Source: Amycolatopsis methanolica 239
Lineage (GTDB): Bacteria > Actinomycetota > Actinomycetes > Mycobacteriales > Pseudonocardiaceae
Direction: 5' to 3'
DNA length: 64,000 bases
Assembly: GCF_000739085.1 (NCBI RefSeq)
Contig: NZ_CP009110.1
Location: 6,882,001 to 6,946,000 of the forward strand
Part shown: positions 7,432-14,663 of the stretch, piece by piece
Numbering within the stretch: the stretch's first letter is position 1
Layout: each line of letters starts with the position of its first letter
Notes under the pieces: model-generated
Seen by the model: only the letters and a program-made list of their open reading frames with translations
Databases searched by the model: none
What the model was told of the DNA's origin: nothing
Position numbers and translations under genes: made by a program

Positions 7432-8703
7432 TCAGCAGATCGAGTCGGCCGGCTTCGGGTTGGCGAGCCCGAACAGGGGCCGCAGCTTCAGGCCGATCCA
7501 CGTGCCGCCCAGCGCGAAGATGCCCCACAGCCAGCCGTGCAGGCTGCCGGTGGAGATGCCCGCCAGGTAGGCGCCGATGTTGCAGCCGCCGGCGAGCCGG
7601 GCGCCGACGCCCATCAGGATTCCACCGAGGACGGACGCGATCGCCGTGCGCCACGGGATCTCCGAGTGGATCTTCCAGGTGCCCGCGGCCGCGGCGGCGA
7701 CGGCGGCGCCCAGGATGATGCCGATGTCGGTGAGGCTGGTCTTGTCCGTCCAGATCGGACTCGCCAGCGACTTGGCGTTGCTGGTGGTCTGCCAGAACTC
7801 CCACGTTTCCGGGTGCAGGCCGATCAGCTGCAGGAACTTCGCGCCCCACAGGGCGAAGGCGAACGTGACGCCCCAGGTGCCACCCGAGACGAGCACGACC
7901 GCGGCGGCGAGCACGGCCAGCACGACCGCGCCGACGAGCAGCGGCCACGAGCCGCGGAAGACGCGGGCGAAGCCCTTCGCGGTGGGCGGCACGCCGACCG
8001 GCGGCGGGTTGCGGCGCGCCTGGACCACCCGCGTCACGACGACGACCAGCCCGAGCACCGCGATGGTGATGGCCCACGAGCCGAACCAGCCGACGTGGTC
8101 GGCGAGCAGCACGCCGGACACCTGCGGCCAGCCGTCGAAGACCGGGAACGCCCAGGTGTAGAGGACAGATCCGGCGATGAACCCGCCCAGCGTGAGCACG
8201 ATCGACGACTGCCCGGACCCGACCGCGAACAGCGTGCCGGACGCGCACGCCCCGCCGAGCTGCATGCCGATGGCGAACAGCGCGGCGCCGACGAACAACG
8301 CGAGCCCGATCGGGCCTGCCGTGGCCTTCGGCGTGGTGCCGAACAGGCCGGTGCCGGTGCCGATGAGCAGGGCGATCAGGGTCGCGGCGGTGCCGAGCAG
8401 CAGGGCGTGGGCACGCAGGCCCTCACCGTTGCCGACCGCGATGAGCTGCCGCCACGCCGAGGTGAACCCGAAGCGCGAGTGGTACAGCGCGAGGCCGAGG
8501 AACAGCCCGATGACCAGCAGCGCGCCGAACTTGCCGCCGTAGGTGGCCCAGACGTACCAGCTCAGCGCGACCGACCCGGCGGCCGAGATCGCGAGCGGCA
8601 CCCAGCGGACGGGCGCCTCCGGCTCCGGGATCGGCGCGGCGCACGAGGTGGGCGAGCGCAGCAGGAAATTGCCGGCCGGGGGCCGGTCGGTGACAGCGGA
8701 CAC
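7432..8703 (-). CDS. YeeE/YedE-family thiosulfate transporter
   Basis: 423 residues and about 10-12 membrane helices. The two signature cysteine motifs of the YeeE (TsuA) family are intact in the two pseudo-symmetric halves: MQLGGACASGTLFAVGSG and RLAGGCNIGAYLAG; in characterised YeeE these cysteines pass thiosulfate across the membrane. I chose the GTG at 8703 because TGGAG lies 7-8 bases upstream; a TTG at 8715 is also in frame. No partner TsuB-type sulfurtransferase is visible next to it. Transport of thiosulfate for sulfur assimilation is inferred from the family. Confidence 0.85.
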   Translation of the reverse strand: MSAVTDRPPAGNFLLRSPTSCAAPIPEPEAPVRWVPLAISAAGSVALSWYVWATYGGKFGALLVIGLFLGLALYHSRFGFTSAWRQLIAVGNGEGLRAHALLLGTAATLIALLIGTGTGLFGTTPKATAGPIGLALFVGAALFAIGMQLGGACASGTLFAVGSGQSSIVLTLGGFIAGSVLYTWAFPVFDGWPQVSGVLLADHVGWFGSWAITIAVLGLVVVVTRVVQARRNPPPVGVPPTAKGFARVFRGSWPLLVGAVVLAVLAAAVVLVSGGTWGVTFAFALWGAKFLQLIGLHPETWEFWQTTSNAKSLASPIWTDKTSLTDIGIILGAAVAAAAAGTWKIHSEIPWRTAIASVLGGILMGVGARLAGGCNIGAYLAGISTGSLHGWLWGIFALGGTWIGLKLRPLFGLANPKPADSIC

Positions 8704-8774
8704 AGAGCACTCCAAAACGGGCCATGGGGGTCAACCACGGACCACGTTAAGACTCCGTGAACCATTCGCCCAGG

Positions 8775-9101
8775 TCATCCCAGAGTGCGGTACGCCATCA
8801 GGTGGCTGGCCTCACAGGTGAATCCCAGCCGCTCGTAGAACGGCACGACCGCGCCCGCCGCCACGAGCTGCACACGCCGGGTGCCCGCGACCCGCACCAG
8901 CCGTTCGACCATCCGCCTGCCCAGGCCCGCGCCCTGGTGATCGGGGTGCACCACCACGTCGACGATCAGCAGGTACATCGCGCCGTCGCCGACGAGTCGC
9001 GCCATCCCCGCGAGCCCGGACGCGCCGCGCGCCAGCACGCCGTGCACCGAGCCGTCCAGCGCGGCCCGGCACACGTCGTCGTCCGGCGACGGCCAGCCCA
9101 C
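8775..9101 (-). CDS. GNAT-family N-acetyltransferase, apparently frameshifted at its 5' end
   Basis: The readable frame gives 108 residues with GNAT motif A (VVVHPDHQGAGLGRRMVERL) and the C-terminal PFYERLGF motif, so the acetyl-CoA-binding core is present. The open frame continues upstream as ...ATVAEYRALRAA before GWPSPDDD, a normal GNAT N-terminus, but has no start there. A GTG at 9157 overlaps the stop of the preceding gene (GTGA) and would read VSVEDGLP before leaving the frame near 9131-9138. One missing base there would join VSVEDGLP to TVAEYRAL. So the gene probably began at 9157 and has lost a base, or the base is a sequence error. Confidence 0.7.
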   Translation of the reverse strand: MGWPSPDDDVCRAALDGSVHGVLARGASGLAGMARLVGDGAMYLLIVDVVVHPDHQGAGLGRRMVERLVRVAGTRRVQLVAAGAVVPFYERLGFTCEASHLMAYRTLG

Positions 9102-9153
9102 CGCGGCCCGCAGCGCGCGGTACTCCGCGACGGTGGCAGCCCGTCCTCGACGC

Positions 9154-9432
9154 TCACATCGGCTGCTTCGCCGAGGCCAGCCCCTTCGGCGCGGAGGCGA
9201 TCGCCCGGTGGATGGCGTCCGCCAGTGCCAGCGCGGCCTCCTCGGTCAGCTCCACCGGCACCCGCGCCGACGGCCCCTCCGCCGGGTTGAGGAAGTCGAT
9301 GTTCACCGTGTGCGCGTACTGCGCGTGCGTCGGGTGGTCGACGTAAACCGAAGCGTGCGTCAGCGGGATCCACCCCCGCGCCGACTTGCCGCTGCCGTCG
9401 ATCTCGATCTGCTCGGTCAGGTAGGTGCACAT
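9154..9432 (-). CDS. DUF6295-like small protein
   Basis: 92 residues beginning MCTYLTEQIEIDGSGKSARG, with a central THASVYVDHPTHAQYAHTV segment and a C-terminal Ala-rich helix. The MCTYxTEQI start and the conserved His-Pro-x-His stretch match what I remember of actinobacterial DUF6295; function unknown. It starts 11 bp after the dienelactone hydrolase gene and ends overlapping the GTG of the acetyltransferase, so the three form one operon. Its constant pairing with a hydrolase might mean a small accessory protein, but that is speculation. Confidence 0.65.
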   Translation of the reverse strand: MCTYLTEQIEIDGSGKSARGWIPLTHASVYVDHPTHAQYAHTVNIDFLNPAEGPSARVPVELTEEAALALADAIHRAIASAPKGLASAKQPM

Positions 9433-9443
9433 GTCGTCTCTCC

Positions 9444-10181
9444 TCACACCAGGTGCTTGCCGAAGAAGTCGAAGACTCGCCGCCACCCGTCGACCGAGGC
9501 CTCCGGTCGGTAGCTGGGCCGGTCGACGGCGAAGAACGCGTGCCCCGCGCCGTCGTAGGTGTGGAACTCGTGTGGTTTGCCCAGCCGGTCGAGCTCGGCG
9601 GACAGCGTCGCGACCTCCTCGGGCGACGGGAACTTGTCCTCGGCGCCGAACAGCCCGAGCAGCGGGCACGACAGCTGCGGCGCGAGCCCCAGCAGCGGCT
9701 TCATCCCGGCCATCTGCGGCGGCGGGTCGTTGACCACGAACGCGCCGTAGCAGTCGACCGCGGCGTCGATCCGGATGCTGCACGCGGTCAGGAATGTCTG
9801 CCGCCCGCCGGAGCAGTAACCGATCACGCCGATCTTGCCGTTGGCGCCCTCGAGCCCCTTCAGGTGGTTCGCCGCGCCCTCGACGTCCCCGACGAGCCGC
9901 TCGTCCGGGACGCCGCCCTGGGCGCGGGCGGTCGCGGCGGCGTCGTCGGGGTCCGCGCCCGGCGCCTCGCGCCAGTAGAGGTTGGGGCAGATCGCGTGGT
10001 AGCCGTGGACGGCGAAGCGCCGCACGATCTCCTTGGTCGCCTCGTCGTAGCCGGGCATGTGGTGGATCACCACGACCCCGCCGCGTGGCGCCGGGTCCAG
10101 TGGCGTGGCCAGGTAGGCCTCGACCTCGTCGCCACCATGCCCGGTGATCCTGACGGTCTCGGCCCGCATCGCATCGGTCAT
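9444..10181 (-). CDS. Dienelactone hydrolase family protein
   Basis: 245 residues, alpha/beta-hydrolase fold. The nucleophile elbow is GYCSGG with Cys, as in carboxymethylenebutenolidase, and the remaining triad residues fit Asp in FGAEDKFP and His in GAGHAF near residue 223. An oxyanion region (VIHHMPGYDEAT) is present early. Length is normal for the family. The ATG at 10181 (MTDAM) was preferred over an upstream start because the family aligns from there. It heads an operon with the DUF6295-like gene and the acetyltransferase. Substrate cannot be told from sequence; the Cys triad favours lactone or thioester-like substrates. Confidence 0.85.
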   Translation of the reverse strand: MTDAMRAETVRITGHGGDEVEAYLATPLDPAPRGGVVVIHHMPGYDEATKEIVRRFAVHGYHAICPNLYWREAPGADPDDAAATARAQGGVPDERLVGDVEGAANHLKGLEGANGKIGVIGYCSGGRQTFLTACSIRIDAAVDCYGAFVVNDPPPQMAGMKPLLGLAPQLSCPLLGLFGAEDKFPSPEEVATLSAELDRLGKPHEFHTYDGAGHAFFAVDRPSYRPEASVDGWRRVFDFFGKHLV

Positions 10182-10212
10182 GGCGTCAGCCTGGCACGAC
10201 GCGGAGTGATCG

Positions 10213-10584
10213 TCACACCGCCACAAACGCCTGCACAGCGGCAAATCCGACATACGCGCCGCCGACCCCGGCGGCGACGCTGAGCACGATGTTCATCGCC
10301 GCGTAGAAGTGCGCCTTCTGCTCGACCAGCCGCAACGTCTCGTAGCTGAACGTGCTGTAGGTGGTCAGCGCGCCGCAGAAACCGGTGCCGAGCAGCGCGA
10401 ACAGCGGTGCGGGCAGCGCGGCGCCTGCGCCGGCGAGGCCGCCGAGGACCACGCACCCGGCCAGGTTGACCAGCAGCGTGCCCCACGGGAACGGGCCGCC
10501 GTGCCGCGCCTGCACAGCGCGGTCGGCGAGGTAGCGCAGGGGTGCGCCGACCATCGCGCCGGCGATGACGAGGACAGCCGTCAT
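10213..10584 (-). CDS. crcB: Fluoride channel subunit CrcB/FluC (second copy)
   Basis: 123 residues, four membrane helices. Fluc signatures are present: [20 protein letters not shown], and [15 protein letters not shown], which includes the Phe-box and pore Thr residues. Its ATG overlaps the stop of the upstream crcB paralogue by 4 bp (ATGA), so the two are translationally coupled. Actinomycetes often carry two adjacent CrcB genes whose products are thought to form a heterodimeric channel. No fluoride riboswitch could be seen upstream. Confidence 0.85.
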   Translation of the reverse strand: MTAVLVIAGAMVGAPLRYLADRAVQARHGGPFPWGTLLVNLAGCVVLGGLAGAGAALPAPLFALLGTGFCGALTTYSTFSYETLRLVEQKAHFYAAMNIVLSVAAGVGGAYVGFAAVQAFVAV

Positions 10585-11012
10585 CGGCCCGCCAGCAGGC
10601 GCGTGACGGCGACGCCGGCGAGGACGGCGAGCCCAGCCGTGAGAAGCGTTCCGCCGAGGTAGGCGAGCGCCATGCCCGCCGAGCCTGCCTTCAGCAGCCC
10701 GTGGATTTCCACGGTGTAGGTGGAAAACGTGGTGAACCCGCCGAGGACGCCGACCCCGAGGAAGGGCCGGACCAGGTGGTGCACCTTTACCTCGGTGACC
10801 AGCACCATCAGGACGCCGATCAGGAAGCAGCCGGTGACGTTGACGAAGAACGTCGTCCACGGGAACTGGCCCGGCGCCGTCGGCCAGGTGGTGGCCAGTT
10901 CGTATCTGGCCAGCGCACCGATCCCACCGCCGATCGCCACGGCCGCCACGACGGGGACTTGCGATCGGCGAGTGGTGGTGGCCGTGCCGGGATCACCGCT
11001 CACAGCCACCAC
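10581..11012 (-). CDS. crcB: Fluoride channel subunit CrcB/FluC (first copy)
   Basis: 143 residues with the same fold as its neighbour: [23 protein letters not shown] and [15 protein letters not shown] motifs across four helices. It has a ~20-residue cytoplasmic N-terminal extension before the first helix. It lies upstream of, and overlaps, the second crcB. Together they would export fluoride passively. The small 39-residue gene 9 bp upstream may be co-transcribed. Confidence 0.85.
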   Translation of the reverse strand: MVAVSGDPGTATTTRRSQVPVVAAVAIGGGIGALARYELATTWPTAPGQFPWTTFFVNVTGCFLIGVLMVLVTEVKVHHLVRPFLGVGVLGGFTTFSTYTVEIHGLLKAGSAGMALAYLGGTLLTAGLAVLAGVAVTRLLAGR

Positions 11013-11021
11013 CGTAACGTC

Positions 11022-11141
11022 TCACTCGGCCTGCTTCGGCTCCTCGACCAGGTCCTCGAGCAGGCGGTCGAAGTCGAACTCCTCGCGCAGCGCCTCGAAG
11101 ATCGGCGTGTCACCAATGACGCGCTCGTCGGTCTTGCTCAT
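11022..11141 (-). CDS. 39-residue acidic small protein
   Basis: An ATG at 11141 with an AAGGTG ribosome-binding site opens a frame beginning MSKTDERVIGDTPIFEALRE and continuing with FDFDRLLEDLVEEP to a stop at 11022. It is strongly acidic and predicted to be mostly helical, with no signal peptide. It ends 9 bp upstream of the crcB pair and so may share their transcript. I do not recognise a family. The spacing, codon choice and ribosome-binding site support it as real. Confidence 0.55.
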   Translation of the reverse strand: MSKTDERVIGDTPIFEALREEFDFDRLLEDLVEEPKQAE

Positions 11142-11231
11142 CAACAGCACCTTCTCCCTCGCCCGCGCGTGCACTCCCACACGGTTCGTTCTCGCAGGAC
11201 CGGACGCTCTCCCCTCGCCCTTTGGCTCCCG

Positions 11232-11273
11232 CGATCGGGTTAACGATCGGGTTAACGGGAGGTAATATTACCT
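11232..11273. promoter_or_regulatory. Direct repeat plus palindrome, likely operator/promoter region
   Basis: Two adjacent perfect copies of the 12-mer CGATCGGGTTAA (11232-11243, 11244-11255) are followed by the 14-bp perfect palindrome AGGTAATATTACCT (11260-11273). It lies between the minus-strand small gene/crcB operon (start 11141) and the plus-strand DUF3040 gene (start 11378). Such A+T-rich symmetry in this DNA is typical of a regulator site; which regulator is unknown. Confidence 0.5.
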
Positions 11274-11377
11274 ACTCACCGTGAGGGCGCACGGGACGAC
11301 AGCCAAAGCACAGCGCAGATCACATCGTGACAAGGACCCGTCGGCGAGCGATACTGGTCGGTAGAGGCGGTGCGGCG

Positions 11378-11662
11378 ATGGCACTCCACGGTGAAGAACA
11401 GCGACGGCTCTCGGAAATCGAGCGGCAACTGGCCGCTGAGAACCCACGGCTGGCGCAACGGCTTGCCGAACTACGGCCGATGCGCGTGTCCGGCATCCTG
11501 CTGTCCGTCCTCGGAATCCTCTGCTCGCCAGTGCTGGGGCTGTTCCTGCTTGTGGCGGCGGCCCAGTCACAGGCAGTGATCCTGTTCGTGATCGGAACCC
11601 TGTTCACTTCCGTGGTGCCGACGGCGCTGATCTGGCGCGCCTGGCTGCACCGGTTGTACTGA
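11378..11662 (+). CDS. DUF3040 membrane protein
   Basis: 94 residues. The cytoplasmic N-terminus (MALHGEEQRRLSEIERQLA, then ENPRLAQRLAEL) is the hallmark of DUF3040, followed by two membrane helices (SGILLSVLGILCSPVLGLFL and VILFVIGTLFTSVVPTALI). Function unknown; widespread in actinomycetes. The ATG at 11378 was chosen because the family begins at MxLxExEQRRL; no strong ribosome-binding site is visible. Confidence 0.75.
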   Translation: MALHGEEQRRLSEIERQLAAENPRLAQRLAELRPMRVSGILLSVLGILCSPVLGLFLLVAAAQSQAVILFVIGTLFTSVVPTALIWRAWLHRLY

Positions 11663-11665
11663 CGG

Positions 11666-12181
11666 CTACTCGGCAGCCGCGGAGTCGCTCGGCGGTACCC
11701 GGGACGGGCGGGTGTCACGCACGGAGTGGTTCGCCAGGAAGTTCGGGACCACGAACCACAGCACCGCGAACGTGAGGCCGACCAGACCGGCGACGACGGC
11801 CATCGCGATGGGGCCGTAGACCACCTTCGCGATCAGCGACACCGTCGCGGTGATCGCGGCCGCCAGGCACACCAGGCCCGCCAGGACGGCGCGGTTGCCC
11901 GCCCGCAGGATGTCGTCCCGGCGGCCCGCACGGAACAGGATCCGGTGCCACGCCGCGGGCGAGGACAGCAGCGCCGTGGAGACGACGGCGAGCAGGACCG
12001 CCGCCAGGTGCACGGCCTTCTCGAACCCGCTGGCCGCGCGGAACTCGCTGGTGAACACCACCGTGAGCAGGAAGCCGAACAGGATCTGCACCCCGGCCTG
12101 CGCCACCCGCAGCTCGCCGAGGAGCTCGTTCACGTTGCGCGCGAGGCGCTGGTTCGGGGTCTCTTCGTCGCGACCGCTCAC
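11666..12181 (-). CDS. DUF6328 membrane protein
   Basis: 171 residues. NELLGELRVAQAGVQILFGF near the N-terminus is the typical DUF6328 opening, followed by four hydrophobic helices (LLTVVFTSEF region, VHLAAVLLAVVSTALL, AVLAGLVCLAAAITATVSL, AVVAGLVGLTFAVLWFVV). Function unknown. Convergent with the DUF3040 gene, with only 3 bp between the stops. Confidence 0.75.
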   Translation of the reverse strand: MSGRDEETPNQRLARNVNELLGELRVAQAGVQILFGFLLTVVFTSEFRAASGFEKAVHLAAVLLAVVSTALLSSPAAWHRILFRAGRRDDILRAGNRAVLAGLVCLAAAITATVSLIAKVVYGPIAMAVVAGLVGLTFAVLWFVVPNFLANHSVRDTRPSRVPPSDSAAAE

Positions 12182-12239
12182 GGAGATCAGCCTATGGGAG
12201 GATTTGCCTGGTCACAGATTGACCGATAAATGGAACATC

Positions 12240-12773
12240 ATGCGAATCGTCCCCTTGGCCCTCGCCGCGGCCGCGCTGCCGGCCCTCTGGCCGGCCGAAG
12301 CCGTCGCCGCCCCCGCCGCGCAGGTGGGCGCCGGCGCCTCCGTCGTGCGCTACAACACGGCCCTCGTGCCGGAGGGGGCGACCGCGCGGGCGTTCACGGC
12401 GTCGGTGACGGGCACCCTGACCACGCTGGCCGTGCGTGGCCTGCTGCCCGGCCGCGAGTACGGCGCCCACGTGCACGCCAAGCCCTGCGGCGCGGCCCCG
12501 AACGATTCGGGGCCGCACTACCAGCACGTTCCCGACCCGGTGCAGCCCTCGACCGACCCCGCGTACGCCAACCCGCGCAACGAGATCTGGCTGGACTTCA
12601 CCACGTCCGCGAACGGCAGCGGGTTCGCCGTGTCGCGGGTCGACTGGACCTACGGCGACCGGTTGCCCGGCTCCGTGGTCATCCACGAGACGCACACGCA
12701 CACGGACCCGGGTCACGCCGGGACGGCGGGCGGGCGGCTGGCCTGCCTGAACCTCGAGTTCGGGCCGAGGTGA
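12240..12773 (+). CDS. Secreted Cu/Zn superoxide dismutase-like protein
   Basis: 177 residues with a Sec signal peptide (MRIVPLALAAAALPALWPAE, cleavage near AVAAPA). The body matches the actinobacterial SodC-like group: VRGLLPGREYGAHVHAKPCG carries the paired metal-site histidines, then SGPHYQHVPDP, and a late VVIHETHTHTDPGHAGTAGG. Active-site spacing differs from classical SodC, as is usual in this group, so true dismutase activity is uncertain. The start is the ATG at 12240; the leader is very short and no strong ribosome-binding site is seen. Confidence 0.7.
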   Translation: MRIVPLALAAAALPALWPAEAVAAPAAQVGAGASVVRYNTALVPEGATARAFTASVTGTLTTLAVRGLLPGREYGAHVHAKPCGAAPNDSGPHYQHVPDPVQPSTDPAYANPRNEIWLDFTTSANGSGFAVSRVDWTYGDRLPGSVVIHETHTHTDPGHAGTAGGRLACLNLEFGPR

Positions 12774-12853
12774 CCGCCACGGCCAGGTGAATCCGGCATG
12801 AGCCGGACGGCCGCGGGTAGGCCCGGACGGAGCAGCGGCGGAGGGGAGAAGCG

Positions 12854-13105
12854 GTGGAAGCGACCCCGGACGACCATCCGGTCTGGGTGACCAGCGCGGA
12901 CGGCACGGCCGAGCACGCGGTTCCCGACACGGCCATGGCACCCGGCCAGGAACTGGAAGCGGTGTGCGGCGCGCGGTTCCTCCCCGCCGCCATGACCGCC
13001 CCACCGGGCCGGACCTGCGAGGAATGCCTCACGTACCTGCTGGTACCCGCCCCACGTGAACCGGAACCGCGCCGCCTCTGGCGCCGTTACGTGGCCAAAC
13101 ATTGA
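12854..13105 (+). CDS. Small Cys-containing protein (CG...CxxC)
   Basis: 83 residues starting at a GTG with a strong GGAGGGGAGAA ribosome-binding site. A central VCGARFLPAAMTAPPGRTCEECL segment has a Cys followed by a CxxC, arranged like the small zinc-binding or redox proteins common next to regulators in Pseudonocardiaceae; family not named. Its 3' end is followed by decayed copies of itself (13106-13260). Confidence 0.6.
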   Translation: MEATPDDHPVWVTSADGTAEHAVPDTAMAPGQELEAVCGARFLPAAMTAPPGRTCEECLTYLLVPAPREPEPRRLWRRYVAKH

Positions 13106-13260
13106 GGGCCGAACCCGCGAGGAGTGCCCACCACCTACTGGTGGCCGCCCTCACGAACCGGAACCGCGCCCCTGGTGCCGGGCCACTTGCCGGCCGCCGA
13201 GCCAACCCGCGACGAATGCCTGACCCACCTGGCAGTGCCCACCGAGTGGCGTCGCTCGTG
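13006..13260 (+). repeat. Decayed tandem duplicates of the 3' end of the Cys-containing gene
   Basis: The 3' part of the gene at 13006-13073 recurs degenerately at 13106-13170 (shared blocks GCGAGGA, TGCC, ACCGGAACCGCGCC) and again, weaker, at about 13180-13255, where a frame still reads RDECLTHLAVP against CEECLTYLLVP. No intact gene is present between 13106 and 13508. This 400-bp stretch holds only these remnants and GC-rich sequence. Confidence 0.6.
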
Positions 13261-13508
13261 GCCGAACACCACGGCAGCGCGCGAACGCGCCCTGGCGCAT
13301 GGCCGGCTCTTGCCGGTCGCCGCTTCACGAGACACGGCGCGCCAAGCGGACGCGCTCCGGCGCCCGAGGCCTGGCCCGAACGCCACACGCGCGGCCCGCC
13401 CGCCAAACTTCCGAGCCCGCCTCGCCAAGCCGGCTTCGCGCCGCCTCGATCGGCCCCGCCGCAACACCGATCACCCCAGCCGCCAGAGTTCCCAGCCCCG
13501 GGAACCGC

Positions 13509-14510
13509 TCAGCGGCGGTACTGCGTCGAGGCCCGCACGACCAGCTCCGGCTTGAACACCACCGACCGGTGCGGCGGCCGGTTCTCCGGGTCCGCCGTCT
13601 CCGCGATCAGCAGCTCGGCCGCCGTCTGTCCCAGCCGGCGCGCGGGCTGGCGCACCGACGTCAGCGGCACCGCGGCCGCGCCCGCGAACTCGATGTCGTC
13701 GTAGCCCACGATCGCCATCTCGTCCGGCACTCGCACGCCGGCGCCGACCATCGCCTGCAGCACCCCCAGAGCCAGCAGGTCGTTGGCGCAGAACACCGCC
13801 GTCGGCCGGGGGCTCATGCCGAGCAGCCGCGCGCCGGCGTCCCGCCCGGACTCCACGTCCAGCTCGCTCGTCTCGATCACCGACAGCTCCGCCCCGGACC
13901 CCTCCAACGCGGTGCGCAGCCCCTGCTCCCGGTCGCGGCACTGCGTGAGTATCCGCGGCCCGTTGACGAACGCGACGTGCCGGTGCCCGGTCTCCAGCAG
14001 GTGCCGCCCGGCGAGCTCGCCACCCGCGAGATCGTCCACCGACACCGAACTCGCCTCGTCCGCGGGCACCTTCCGGTCCACGAACACGTACGGGATCCCG
14101 CTGCGGCGGAAGGTCTCCAGCGCCGCGCCCGACGTGTCGACCGGGCTCAGCAGCAGCCCCCGCACCCGCTGCTCGGCCAGCAGCGACAGGTACGACTCCT
14201 CGCGGTCGACGCGCTGCCCGCTGTTGCACGTGATGACGCTCAGGCCCGCATCGTGGGCGGCCTGCTCGGCGCCGCGGGCGACGTCGACGAAGAACGGGTT
14301 CGCCAGGTCGAGGACGAGCAGCGCCATGATGCGGCTGCGGCCGGCCCGCAGCTGCCGCGCGGACTCGTCGCGGACGTAACCCAGCTCCTCGATCACCGAC
14401 AGCACGCGTGACCGGGTCGCCGGGGAAACGATGTGCGGCCGGTTGACCACATTGGACACCGTGCCGATGGAGACCCCGGCGCGCCGGGCCACATCCTTGA
14501 TGCCAACCAT
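13509..14510 (-). CDS. LacI-family transcriptional regulator
   Basis: 333 residues. The N-terminal helix-turn-helix and hinge are classic (VGIKDVARRAGVSIGTVSNV, then ELGYVRDESARQLRAG), followed by the periplasmic-binding-like sugar-sensing core (VLDLANPFF, RPTAVFCANDLLALGVLQ, AIVGYDDIEFA). The ATG at 14510 was chosen so that the protein starts at the helix-turn-helix, as in the family. It is divergent from the transporter and rhamnosidase operon, and two TGAAACG-type operator sequences lie between them, so it most likely represses that operon until a rhamnose-containing inducer is present. Confidence 0.9.
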   Translation of the reverse strand: MVGIKDVARRAGVSIGTVSNVVNRPHIVSPATRSRVLSVIEELGYVRDESARQLRAGRSRIMALLVLDLANPFFVDVARGAEQAAHDAGLSVITCNSGQRVDREESYLSLLAEQRVRGLLLSPVDTSGAALETFRRSGIPYVFVDRKVPADEASSVSVDDLAGGELAGRHLLETGHRHVAFVNGPRILTQCRDREQGLRTALEGSGAELSVIETSELDVESGRDAGARLLGMSPRPTAVFCANDLLALGVLQAMVGAGVRVPDEMAIVGYDDIEFAGAAAVPLTSVRQPARRLGQTAAELLIAETADPENRPPHRSVVFKPELVVRASTQYRR

Positions 14511-14550
14511 GCGTCCCCTCGATCTCCCAGAGACCACAGCCTAGCACGCA

Positions 14551-14561
14551 TGAAACGTTCA
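14551..14561. promoter_or_regulatory. LacI-type operator, site 1
   Basis: TGAAACGTTCA is a near-palindrome with the central CG typical of LacI/CcpA-like operators. It sits 41 bp upstream of the lacI start. Confidence 0.55.
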
Positions 14562-14614
14562 ATGGGCCGAACAGAAGCTTGTTATTCCCCCACTCAAACG
14601 CTAACCTGCCTCCT

Positions 14615-14628
14615 TAATACGTTTCAAA
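14615..14628. promoter_or_regulatory. LacI-type operator, site 2
   Basis: TAATACGTTTCAAA contains the CGTTTCA half of site 1 in inverse orientation and lies 36 bp upstream of the MFS start, a position suited to blocking that promoter. Confidence 0.55.
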
Positions 14629-14663
14629 ATGTGTCCCGCGTCAACGAAGACGAGGAGTACCAC

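Noticed and set aside
11013..11230. Fluoride riboswitch upstream of crcB
   Set aside because: No recognisable crcB-motif aptamer could be traced upstream of the 39-residue gene or between it and crcB.
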